The notes: generated from the sequence alone by a model not told the origin. DNA of 6,833 nucleotides from Lachnospiraceae bacterium AM48-27BH (GCA_003478355.1 QUFC01000078.1:1-6833), one strand, 5' to 3'; shown: positions 1-6,518, counted from the first letter of the stretch. Translations and numbers: made by a program.

Positions 1-29
1 CATTCGCAATCCGCTTCGCTACTTGCTCA

Positions 30-152
30 TGAACGCAGTCGCTTCGCGATCTGTCAGTGGGAGCTGAAAGCTCCCACTGACATAAGCATCCCCCCTCACC
101 CGCCGCTTAGTGCTCCGCGCACTTGAAGCGGGGGAATGCTTATCTGCGTTCA
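30..152. repeat. Four-arm palindromic element at the 3' end of the M20 peptidase gene
   Basis: Seen directly: an outer 9-bp stem (30-38 with 144-152) encloses three hairpins packed almost without gaps. These are 39-49 (TCGC, loop TTC, GCGA), 53-81 (perfect 13-bp stem GTCAGTGGGAGCT, loop GAA) and 82-143 (ATAAGCAT paired with ATGCTTAT, continued by C-run/G-run pairing). The third arm holds an inner imperfect hairpin, CCGCTTAGTGC against 119-131 with a 2-nt bulge. Only about three bases (50-52) at the junction are unpaired. The peptidase stop codon (140-142) and its last codons lie in the structure. There is no T-run next to the arms, so it is not a standard terminator. Inference: a mobile palindromic element, such as a non-autonomous IS200/IS605 relative, or a structured RNA in the 3' UTR. 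Confidence 0.6.
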
Positions 153-1285
153 AAATACCGCAGTACACTGGCAAATGCCACCTGATACCCGGTCTTTAAG
201 GATGCTTTTACCACATATTCTTCTCTGGTATGGGCGCCCTCTCCAGACACTGTGCCGTAGCAGATGCTTGGAATTCCCATGGACAACGGAATGTTGCAAT
301 CCGTAGAGCCGGAGATTCCATCTGGGCGGATTCCGGTCAGTTCCTCCGAGATATCCTGGGCGATCCGGATCATGTCCTGTCTGCGCTTTTCCTGCTCTTC
401 GTTTAGATTTTCACAGGGCCGCAGGCCAACCAGCTCTACCTTCACATCCACATACTCTTTTCTGTGGGTTTCAAAGATCTCGTTAAACTTCTTTTCCATG
501 TATTCCAGCCCATCTTTCCGGTCCGAACGGTACTCACACAGCATCTGTGCCTCCTGGGCAATGGTGTTAACGGAGGTTCCTCCCTCGATGGTTCCTACAT
601 TATAGGTAGTTTTTCCTTCCTTCGGTACCTGGATTTTATAAATATCATCAATGATGGATGCCAGCTCGCCAATGGCATTTTCCCGTCCAAAGCAGCCATA
701 GGAATGTCCGCCTCTGGTCTTTACGGTCACACGGTATCTGGCCGAGCCAACCGCCCGGTTTACCAGCCATCCCATGGTTCCGTCAAAGCTGTAGAACTCC
801 CTGATCCGGCTTCCATAAGTTTCGCAGATTTTCCTGGAGCCTTTCAGATTGCCCATGCCCTCCTCACAGGAATTGCAGACAAATAAGATCCCGCAGTCTT
901 TTACGGACAGGTGCTTCTGGGTCACATATCTTGCAGTCAGAAGCAGCGCCACCAGGTTTGCTGTATCATCACCAACGCCTGGACAGCAGATCTTTCCGTC
1001 CTCCTCTTTTAATGGGAGAGGTGTGGTATCCGGAAATACCACATCCGTGTGGGCCATAAATACCACCAGTGGTTTGTCCTCCTCTGCCTGATAGGGATAT
1101 ACCACATTCAGGGCCTCATCTACATAGACGCCCTTTGCACCCATTTCCTCCAGCCAGTTTTTACAAAACTCCACCCGTTTCTCCTCATGATGAGACGGCG
1201 CAGGGATCTGGGCCAGAGTCAGAAGGAGCTCATATCCTTCTTCCCAATGCTTCTCAATATATTGAAGTACCTCTTCGTTCAACAT
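140..1285 (-). CDS. M20 family zinc metallopeptidase (di/tripeptidase-like)
   Basis: Probable cytoplasmic metal-dependent exopeptidase or amidohydrolase of the M20 family, 381 aa, a usual length. Two-metal ligands are recognisable: AHTDVV (H79, D81), GVGDDTAN (D106/D107), the CEEG pair E141/E142 with the likely catalytic base, FDG (D168) and GAHTREE (H352). The GGHS motif near H194 is typical of the lid/dimerisation domain inserted between the two halves of the catalytic domain. No signal peptide is seen. The start at 1285 is preferred over an in-frame ATG at 1315 because GGAAAGGAG (1293-1301) sits 7 nt upstream; the upstream ATG would lie in the T-tract of the leader hairpin. The gene has its own consensus promoter (1367-1395). 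Its stop codon lies in the palindromic element at 30-152. The exact substrate cannot be read from sequence; a peptidase T-like tripeptidase or a dipeptidase are the obvious options. Confidence 0.9.
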   Translation of the reverse strand: MLNEEVLQYIEKHWEEGYELLLTLAQIPAPSHHEEKRVEFCKNWLEEMGAKGVYVDEALNVVYPYQAEEDKPLVVFMAHTDVVFPDTTPLPLKEEDGKICCPGVGDDTANLVALLLTARYVTQKHLSVKDCGILFVCNSCEEGMGNLKGSRKICETYGSRIREFYSFDGTMGWLVNRAVGSARYRVTVKTRGGHSYGCFGRENAIGELASIIDDIYKIQVPKEGKTTYNVGTIEGGTSVNTIAQEAQMLCEYRSDRKDGLEYMEKKFNEIFETHRKEYVDVKVELVGLRPCENLNEEQEKRRQDMIRIAQDISEELTGIRPDGISGSTDCNIPLSMGIPSICYGTVSGEGAHTREEYVVKASLKTGYQVAFASVLRYFERR

Positions 1286-1309
1286 GTCTGATCTCCTTTC
1301 CTGATTGAT

Positions 1310-1355
1310 AAACAAAAGAGCATACAGATTCCGCTCAATACGTCTCTGTATGCTC
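1310..1355 (-). terminator. Intrinsic terminator of the fructokinase gene, or leader attenuator of the peptidase gene
   Basis: An 11-bp perfect stem (1345-1355 GAGCATACAGA in transcript sense, with 1318-1328 TCTGTATGCTC) and a 16-nt loop are followed by TTTTGTTT. This is the form of a Rho-independent terminator for transcripts coming from the fructokinase gene. Because the peptidase promoter fires just upstream, the same hairpin would begin only a few nucleotides into the peptidase mRNA, where it could act as an attenuator or a 5' stabilising stem. Which role dominates cannot be told from sequence. Confidence 0.75.
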
Positions 1356-1366
1356 TCATATGCGTT

Positions 1367-1395
1367 ATTATAGGGGCTATTTACATTTCTGTCAA
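1367..1395 (-). promoter_or_regulatory. Perfect consensus sigma-A promoter for the M20 peptidase gene
   Basis: In minus-strand sense, TTGACA (1390-1395), a spacer of exactly 17 nt and TATAAT (1367-1372) match the housekeeping consensus at all twelve positions. The -35 box overlaps the Leu-Thr codons near the end of the fructokinase gene. The predicted transcription start is near 1359-1361, giving a leader of about 75 nt that begins with the hairpin at 1318-1355. Confidence 0.85.
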
Positions 1396-2331
1396 TGTTG
1401 GATATGACGCAATGGCGCCATATTTTGTAATACTCTTTGCACAGAATTTATTGGCAAAAGCCAGATACTTCTCCAACTGCTCTCTGCTTAAAGAAGCCAG
1501 CTGGTCAACCTCTACCCCGTCTTTTGCCATGCAGAACAGAAATGCACCGATAAATCCATCGCCTGCTCCTGTGGTGTCCACAGCCTTTACTTTCTGTCCA
1601 TCCGCATAGGCAGACGTCCGTTCCGTATAGCACTCAGCACCATCTGCGCCCTTTGTATAGATCACCAGTCTGGTATTTCCGGCAAACAGTCTCGGCAGCG
1701 CTTCTTTGATATCCGCTTTTCCGGTAATAAACTCTAACTCTTCATCGGAAATTTTCAGAACGTGGGCCATCGGTGCAAACTCCCAGATCACATTGCGCAG
1801 AGCCTCCGGATTCTCCCATAATGGAAGCCGGATGTTCGGATCAAAGCTGATCATGCAGCCTGCTCTTCTGGCACAGTCAATGGCCTTTCTGTGAGCTTCT
1901 TTCATCGGAAATTCGCCCAATGAAACCGAACAGAAATGAAGTGCATAGGCATCCTGAAACCATGCTGCATCCACATCCTTCGCTTCCATCAGCATATCCG
2001 CACCCGGTTTGCGGTAAAAAGAAAATTCCCGGTTGCCGTCTTCCTTCAATGCCACGAATGCCAGAGAAGTATTCGCTTTATTGGTTCTGCGGACATAGTC
2101 GCATCGGATGCCGCAGTTCTGAAACTCTTCCACGATCTTATCACCAAATGGATCATCCCCCAGCTGAGTGATCATGGCTGCCTCACCGCCAAGCTTTACA
2201 TAGGCACCGCAGACATTCGCCGGAGCGCCCCCTACCTTTGGTTTAAAGGCGCTGACATCCTTTAATTCCTTTCCTGTCTCTTCTGGAGCAAAATCAATCA
2301 ATGCCTCTCCGATTGCCAGTAACTGTTTCAT
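1381..2331 (-). CDS. scrK: PfkB-family fructokinase
   Basis: Ribokinase/PfkB-family sugar kinase, 316 aa, a typical length; best match by motif is fructokinase (fructose + ATP to fructose 6-phosphate), cytoplasmic. Visible are the N-terminal strand motif IGEALIDF (7-14), the first PfkB signature GGAPANV (34-40) in the sugar pocket, FDPNIR (163-168), the ISDEE segment (194-198) and the second signature DTTGAGD (252-258), whose D258 is the catalytic base and whose glycines form the anion hole. The start at 2331 is chosen because GGAGG (2340-2344) lies 8 nt upstream; an in-frame ATG at 2358 would only add a weakly supported nine residues. It follows the AIM24-like gene after 43 nt and I see no good promoter there, so co-transcription is likely. 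The last codons carry the -35 box of the next gene. Specificity for fructose rather than another sugar is inferred, and the symbol is tentative. Confidence 0.9.
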   Translation of the reverse strand: MKQLLAIGEALIDFAPEETGKELKDVSAFKPKVGGAPANVCGAYVKLGGEAAMITQLGDDPFGDKIVEEFQNCGIRCDYVRRTNKANTSLAFVALKEDGNREFSFYRKPGADMLMEAKDVDAAWFQDAYALHFCSVSLGEFPMKEAHRKAIDCARRAGCMISFDPNIRLPLWENPEALRNVIWEFAPMAHVLKISDEELEFITGKADIKEALPRLFAGNTRLVIYTKGADGAECYTERTSAYADGQKVKAVDTTGAGDGFIGAFLFCMAKDGVEVDQLASLSREQLEKYLAFANKFCAKSITKYGAIASYPTLTEM

Positions 2332-2360
2332 AGACCCTTCCTCCATATATATAATCAATC

Positions 2361-2378
2361 GATCTTATAAGATCTTAT
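2361..2378. repeat. Overlapping AT-rich palindromes in the fructokinase leader
   Basis: A perfect 14-bp palindrome GATCTTATAAGATC (2361-2374) overlaps a second, ATAAGATCTTAT (2367-2378), which includes the stop codon of the AIM24-like gene. It lies 17 nt or more upstream of the fructokinase Shine-Dalgarno. It could be an operator or a short RNA stem in the intergenic mRNA; there is no T-tract that would make it a terminator, and chance is possible. Confidence 0.35.
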
Positions 2379-3061
2379 TTTCCTGATGTGGGGATAAATC
2401 GTGCGATCCGTCCTGCGAATTCCGCAACGTTCTGTGTCTGGATGATCACGCGGCCAGGTCCTACCAGCTTTGTCAAAAACAGGCCCTCTCCACCGAAAAA
2501 GATATTGCCCAGTCCTCTGATCATCTCCACCTCATAGGCAACGGTACGTTCAAAAGCCACTACATTGCCTGTATCCACTTTCAGCACCTCACCCGGCTCC
2601 AGATAACGGCAGACCAGATCACCGTCCACCTCTAAGAAAGCCATACCGGTTCCGGAAATATCCTGCAGAACAAAGCCTTCACCGCCAAACATACCGGCAG
2701 ACAGCTTTTTACTGAAGGTTACATTCAGGTTCACGGTCTCTTCTGCACAGAGAAATGCTCCTTTCTGGCAGATCATACCACCGGTGGCTCCAACATCCAG
2801 GGCATAGATCTCACCGGGTACCGTGGATGCGAACGCAATACGGCTTCCTGCATGTTCTGCCGTGTAGGTAGCCATAAACATACTCTCTCCTGCAAACATC
2901 CGGCCCAGCCCCTTCATCAGTCCACCCTTGGCATTCGTGCTCATCTGGACTCCATCCGTCATCCAGGTCATGCCGCCGGACTGGGTATAGACGCTCTCAC
3001 CCGGCCGGTCAAACTGGATTTCAACTGCTGGCATTGTGGTTCCCATGATCTGATATTTCAT
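2375..3061 (-). CDS. AIM24/TIGR00266-family protein of unknown function
   Basis: 228-aa protein of the AIM24 family (tryptophan-RNA-binding-attenuator-like beta fold), named after a yeast mitochondrial protein; bacterial members are common and their role is not established. Features seen: the family-like N-terminus with VEIQF (13-17) and ESVYTQSGGMTWM (22-34), glycine-rich turns GGLMKGLGRMFAGES (46-60), the repeated beta-strand pattern with FGGEG at 125-129 and FFGGEG at 188-193, and the C-terminal GPGRVIIQTQ (201-210). No signal peptide or membrane helix is evident. The ATG at 3061 is chosen because GGAGGTG (3068-3074) is 8 nt away; the in-frame ATG at 3076 overlaps that ribosome site. The 31-nt gap from the kinase-like gene and 43-nt gap to the fructokinase suggest an operon. 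No catalytic residues can be assigned. Confidence 0.88.
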   Translation of the reverse strand: MKYQIMGTTMPAVEIQFDRPGESVYTQSGGMTWMTDGVQMSTNAKGGLMKGLGRMFAGESMFMATYTAEHAGSRIAFASTVPGEIYALDVGATGGMICQKGAFLCAEETVNLNVTFSKKLSAGMFGGEGFVLQDISGTGMAFLEVDGDLVCRYLEPGEVLKVDTGNVVAFERTVAYEVEMIRGLGNIFFGGEGLFLTKLVGPGRVIIQTQNVAEFAGRIARFIPTSGK

Positions 3062-3092
3062 ACACAGCACCTCCATTTTTGATCCTATCGGT

Positions 3093-3614
3093 TTATCTGC
3101 CCAGACGTTCCTCGATCAGCCTGCGCAGTTCATCAACAACCATCCCTGCGTTCCTGCCTTCCTCATCAATGGTAATATCCGCATATTTTTCATAATATGG
3201 AACTCTTTCATTGTACAGATCCAGAAGTGTCATGCCTTCTTTTAACACCACACCCCGATCCACCAGGTTGCCAAGACGCACCTTCAGATCCTCATAGCTT
3301 AGTTTTAAGTATACCACAAGACCGATCTCTTTTAAATGCTCCATGGCCTCTTTTCCATAAATAACACTGCCGCCTGGGGCGATCACGGATTTCTCCACAT
3401 CCAGGGTGGCATTGGCACGGTTTTCCACTTCCAGAAACCCATCTAAGCCTTCATCTTCGATAATCTCCTTTAACAGGCGCTTTTCCTGCTCCTGTATCAC
3501 GATATCTACATCCACAAAAGAATATCCCAGACGTTTCGCTAACAGAACGCCAATGGTGCTTTTACCGGATGCCGGCATACCGATCAGAGTGATGTTGTTA
3601 TGCTGTTTTGCCAT
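3093..3614 (-). CDS. Shikimate-kinase-family P-loop kinase, divergent substrate site
   Basis: Small P-loop kinase, 173 aa, the usual size for shikimate kinase (AroK/AroL). The Walker A motif GMPASGKST (12-20), the DxD pair in FVDVD (D35, D37), and NERVPYYEKYADITI near the C-terminus (with R137) match the family. Two expected substrate-site positions differ: the Arg of the usual FRxxE motif is Leu (GFLEVE, L61), and the GGG motif reads PGGS. The lid RPLL segment appears as RGVV. By family it may phosphorylate shikimate, but these changes leave the substrate open. The ATG at 3614 is preferred: AGGAGG (3623-3628) is 8 nt upstream, whereas an in-frame ATG at 3620 is only 2 nt from it. That ribosome site is made of the last Arg codons of the flavin reductase gene, whose stop is 2 nt away, so translation is probably coupled. 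No other aromatic-pathway gene is nearby. Confidence 0.82.
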   Translation of the reverse strand: MAKQHNNITLIGMPASGKSTIGVLLAKRLGYSFVDVDIVIQEQEKRLLKEIIEDEGLDGFLEVENRANATLDVEKSVIAPGGSVIYGKEAMEHLKEIGLVVYLKLSYEDLKVRLGNLVDRGVVLKEGMTLLDLYNERVPYYEKYADITIDEEGRNAGMVVDELRRLIEERLGR

Positions 3615-3616
3615 GC

Positions 3617-4345
3617 TCATTTCCTCCTGCTTTTCTGTTTATCTGCGCTCCCGGTTTTGGACGCGGATTTTCGTCTGTTTCCTGCTTCTGTCTTTGAAGC
3701 TGTCCGGTTTTCAGCGGATGCCGCCTTTTTTCCTGCGCCAGACGGTTTTGCTGACTTTGTCACGGACCCCGGTTTTGCTGCCTGCTTCTTCGCCACGGAA
3801 TATCCGAATTTACCGAGTTTTTCACCCAACTCAAAATATTCCCCGTGGGAATATGCCACCAGTCCTGCGTCATTCAGATGAATTTTTCCATTTTCATCCA
3901 TATATTTCTCATCCACAGTCACACCCAGCACTTCCGCCAGAAACATATCGTGGCTGCCCAGAGGGATCACCTGGGTAACCTTACATTCCAGATTTACCGG
4001 ACTTTCCGCGATTCCCGGCGCACTGATGTGCTGGGATGGAAGGGACGTCAGATGCATCTGTGCGAATTTATCCACATCCCGTCCGGAGCGCACACCACAG
4101 AAATCCGTAGCATAAGTCAGATCGCGGGTGATCAGATTGATGACGAATTCTCCTGTCTCTTTCAGGATATCATAGGAATACCGCTCTTTCCTTACGGAAA
4201 TGGATACCATGGCCGGGCTGGAACAGACAGTTCCTGCCCATGCCACTGTGATAATATTCGGTCTTTCCTCCGGTCTGCCGCAGCTTACCATCACAGCCGG
4301 AACCGGATAGAGCATATTGCCGCCTCTCCAGTACTGTTTTCCCAT
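3617..4345 (-). CDS. Flavin reductase-like protein with a basic C-terminal tail
   Basis: 242 aa. Residues 1-185 are a flavin reductase-like FMN-binding split-barrel domain: PVPAVMVSC (14-22), NIITVAWAGTVCSSPAMVSISV (30-51 region), the YSYDILKETGEFVINL segment (57-71), FCGVRSGRDVDKF (82-94) and HDMFLAEVLGV (132-142). Such proteins bind FMN and use NAD(P)H or receive electrons from partner proteins; the exact partner is unknown. Residues 186-242 form a Lys/Arg/Ser/Ala/Gly-rich tail with about 18 basic and 3 acidic residues, presumably disordered and resembling histone H1-like tails. The ATG at 4345 is chosen, with AGGAAG 5 nt upstream; a GTG directly before it at 4348 is an alternative. The gene overlaps the ribosome site of the downstream kinase-like gene. 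The tail is in frame to the end and has no sign of a frameshift. Confidence 0.88.
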   Translation of the reverse strand: MGKQYWRGGNMLYPVPAVMVSCGRPEERPNIITVAWAGTVCSSPAMVSISVRKERYSYDILKETGEFVINLITRDLTYATDFCGVRSGRDVDKFAQMHLTSLPSQHISAPGIAESPVNLECKVTQVIPLGSHDMFLAEVLGVTVDEKYMDENGKIHLNDAGLVAYSHGEYFELGEKLGKFGYSVAKKQAAKPGSVTKSAKPSGAGKKAASAENRTASKTEAGNRRKSASKTGSADKQKSRRK

Positions 4346-4380
4346 CACATCTTCCTGCCTTTCCTGATTTGTCTTATCTC

Positions 4381-4424
4381 AGTCGAGAAGACTCCCACCT
4401 CTTTAGGTGGTGAGTCATTCGACT
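4381..4424. repeat. Strong imperfect hairpin, IS200/IS605-like
   Basis: Plus-strand pairing: outer AGTCGA (4381-4386) with TCGACT (4419-4424); middle GACTC (4390-4394) with GAGTC (4412-4416); inner CCACCT (4395-4400) with AGGTGG (4405-4410), loop CTTT, a one-base bulge at 4411 and a small internal loop. That is 17 base pairs in all. No T-run follows on either strand, so it is a poor terminator. From memory of similar hairpins near IS200/IS605 ends in Clostridia I infer a mobile-element footprint between the HicB-like and flavin reductase genes, but no transposase or TnpB is present. Confidence 0.55.
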
Positions 4425-4440
4425 TGAACCATCGGAACGA

Positions 4441-4719
4441 TCAGTCATAATCCGGAAGAAGCTTCACAATGATCATGATCTGGCGGACAAAGCTTCCCTC
4501 ATCCAGCAGGATGTCCTCCTCATGAGTCACCTCCGGCATATCCGGGTCGTCTTCCTCCAATTCCACGCAGACCCAGTCATAAGCTGCTGCTCTGGCGTTC
4601 TCCAACGCGTCCTGAAGATCCGGGCCGTCTGCCTCACATCCCACCAGATCCGGGAAGGTTACGTGGTAGCCTTCGTCCTCTTTATGCGGTGTCAATACCG
4701 CCGGATAGATAAATGTCAT
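4441..4719 (-). CDS. Solitary HicB-like antitoxin-family protein
   Basis: 92 aa. The N-terminal 60 residues match the HicB-like fold: YPAVLTPHKEDEGYHVTFPDLVGCEADG (5-32 region) followed by the helix DLQDALENARAAAYDW (34-49), a partly degraded RNase H-like fold found in HicB antitoxins. The C-terminal third is acidic, then hydrophobic (FVRQIMIIVKLLPDYD), with no recognisable ribbon-helix-helix or helix-turn-helix DNA-binding domain. AAGGAG (4726-4731) lies 6 nt before the ATG. The usual partner HicA, a 60-80 aa RNase toxin, is absent on both sides: the upstream gap is 117 nt and the downstream gap 95 nt, with no HicA-like ORF. It may therefore be an orphan antitoxin or serve another regulatory purpose. 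Intact length and a good ribosome site argue against a pseudogene. Confidence 0.85.
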   Translation of the reverse strand: MTFIYPAVLTPHKEDEGYHVTFPDLVGCEADGPDLQDALENARAAAYDWVCVELEEDDPDMPEVTHEEDILLDEGSFVRQIMIIVKLLPDYD

Positions 4720-4836
4720 GTTCTTCTCCTTCTTTCCCAGGTCTCTGCCTGTGTTGTATTCCGATTTCCGGATAATGTCTGTTCACCCCGGTGCCTGCCC
4801 CTGCAGCCGCCCTACGAAACGATCATTCGCTTCCAG

Positions 4837-6501
4837 TTACTCCTGCAATGCCATCACAATGGCCGGGATCAGCTGTTTCTTTCTGGAAACTACACCCGGA
4901 AGCTCTACGCTTCCTTTATTTTCCTTGCTTTCTTCCATATGGAAGGTCTCGCGGATCATAGCCTCTGCACCGCTGCCCTCGCACAGAAGAAGCGTAGATT
5001 CTGTCAAAATATTGGTTAACATAAAGAAGATCATATTCACATCCGGATGCATTTCATGAACCTTCTTTAAGTATGGCTGCAATCGTTCCTGTAATTGTTC
5101 CAGTTCCTGCTCATTTAAGGAGCTGATCTGGCCTACACCAAAGGATACCTTACCTGCGGTAAACCGCTTGAAATCCTGATAGAAGATTTCCTCGTCAGAT
5201 TTGGTCTTTAAATTGCTTGCCGCAGCAAACATCTCCATGGCATAGGTTTCCGCATCAATTCCTGCGATCTCCGCCAGTTCCAGAGCGGCTTTCTTATCCA
5301 CCTGGGTACAGGTCGGGGAACGGAATAACAGGGTATCTGAGATGATCGCACTGCATAAAAGACCTGCAATCTCTTTCTCCACTTTCACACCAGCCTCCTG
5401 ATACATCTGGTAAATGATCGTTGCGGTGCAGCCTAACGGCTGGTTACGGAAAAATACCGGGCTCATGGTCTCGATCGTCCCCAGTCTGTGATGATCGATG
5501 ATCTCCAGGATTCTGGCATTCTCGATCCCATCTACCGCCTGAGTCTTCTCGTTATGGTCCACCATAATTAAGGATTTTCCTCTTGCGCCCAACAGATTAC
5601 GTCTGGAGATCATACCCATATATTTGCCATTCTTGTCTAAGATCGGGAAATCACGATGACGCTTGCTTGCCATGACTTCTTTGATCTCATCGATGACATC
5701 TGTTTCCTCAAAGGTGATCAGATTCTCTGTCTTCATGAAATAGCTGATCGGCATACTCTGGTTGATGAGACGTGCCGCTGTATAGGTGTCATACGGTGTG
5801 GTGATGACTGTACATCCTCTTTCCTGTGCCAGCTTCTTGATGGTCATGGACACTGCCGCGCCCTCACAGACGATGATGCAGGCTGCCTCCATCTCAATGG
5901 CACACAGCTGGGACTCATATCGGTTGCCTAAGATCACCAGGTCATTCTTACTGATATAATATTCCATCATATCCGGGTTTGCCGCCGCGATCAGAACCTT
6001 TCCTTCGTTAAAATAATTCTCCTCGCTTCCGATCACCAGATGACCTTCCAGTGTTTCCACGATGTTGGAATACTGGGTATTCGCCTTAGATAAAATGCTG
6101 GAATCATACACGTTCATGTAGGACTGGGCGATATCGCCAACGGTGATCAGCCCCTCCAGTATTCCGTCCTCTGTCACCGCCGGAAGTGTAACGACATTGG
6201 CGTCCTGCATGGTATTCCATGCCTTTTTCAGGGAAATATTCCGCTTCACGCCCTTGGTCTGACGGATATCAATGTCCCTTACCTCGGTTTTTACATGCTC
6301 GATCAGCTCCGGTGCCTGTACACCAAAATATTTTAATACAAACTGGGTTTCTTCATTCACATGTCCGGCACGTCCCGGCACATAGTCCTGTCCTGTCAGG
6401 ATTCTCTTCAGATTCGCATAGCAGATTGCAGAACAGATCGAATCTGTATCCGGGTTTTTATGACCGATTACTATGGTCTTATGCTTGTTGTATTCTGCCA
6501 T
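4837..6501 (-). CDS. ppaC: Manganese-dependent inorganic pyrophosphatase with CBS and DRTGG domains
   Basis: Class II (DHH family) pyrophosphatase, 554 aa, hydrolysing pyrophosphate to phosphate in the cytoplasm and so driving biosynthesis. Metal and catalytic motifs: GHKNPDTDS (13-21), VDHNE (314-318), IDHHRLG (335-341), SDT (388-390), and the C-terminal substrate-binding SRKKQLIP (539-546) of the DHHA2 domain. A regulatory insert sits between the first and second motifs: CBS (about 75-135), DRTGG (about 140-250), CBS (about 255-307). In this family the CBS pair binds adenine nucleotides (AMP/ADP inhibit), and versions with DRTGG respond to diadenosine polyphosphates. The start at 6501 is supported by AAAGGAG (6511-6517) 9 nt upstream; an ATG at 6555 would add 18 residues and has a weaker GGGG ribosome site. 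It is the first gene after the long leader region. The symbol follows the family name. Confidence 0.93.
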   Translation of the reverse strand: MAEYNKHKTIVIGHKNPDTDSICSAICYANLKRILTGQDYVPGRAGHVNEETQFVLKYFGVQAPELIEHVKTEVRDIDIRQTKGVKRNISLKKAWNTMQDANVVTLPAVTEDGILEGLITVGDIAQSYMNVYDSSILSKANTQYSNIVETLEGHLVIGSEENYFNEGKVLIAAANPDMMEYYISKNDLVILGNRYESQLCAIEMEAACIIVCEGAAVSMTIKKLAQERGCTVITTPYDTYTAARLINQSMPISYFMKTENLITFEETDVIDEIKEVMASKRHRDFPILDKNGKYMGMISRRNLLGARGKSLIMVDHNEKTQAVDGIENARILEIIDHHRLGTIETMSPVFFRNQPLGCTATIIYQMYQEAGVKVEKEIAGLLCSAIISDTLLFRSPTCTQVDKKAALELAEIAGIDAETYAMEMFAAASNLKTKSDEEIFYQDFKRFTAGKVSFGVGQISSLNEQELEQLQERLQPYLKKVHEMHPDVNMIFFMLTNILTESTLLLCEGSGAEAMIRETFHMEESKENKGSVELPGVVSRKKQLIPAIVMALQE

Positions 6502-6518
6502 ATTGGCTTTCTCCTTTC

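Noticed and set aside
264..1308. Several plus-strand open frames opposite the M20 peptidase gene, and similar ones opposite every other gene
   Set aside because: They are antisense shadows with no ribosome sites and no recognisable domains, while the minus frames carry clear family motifs.
1279..1359. 26-codon open frame starting at the predicted peptidase transcript start and overlapping the peptidase ATG by its stop
   Set aside because: It has no ribosome site (only about one nucleotide of leader), crosses the hairpin, and its peptide shows no leader-peptide codon run; probably chance.
2332..2374. TATATA-like -10 box in the AT-rich run before the fructokinase gene
   Set aside because: No acceptable -35 at 15-19 nt, and the start of transcription would fall in or beyond the ribosome site.
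4433..4825. Short direct repeats CGGAACGATCA (4433-4443) and CGAAACGATCA (4815-4825) flanking the HicB-like gene
   Set aside because: Only 10 of 11 bases match; too short to claim a duplication or insertion boundary.
4720..4836. Possible terminator, promoter or hicA remnant between the pyrophosphatase and HicB-like genes
   Set aside because: No stem with T-run, no paired -35/-10 boxes and no frame with HicA features were found.
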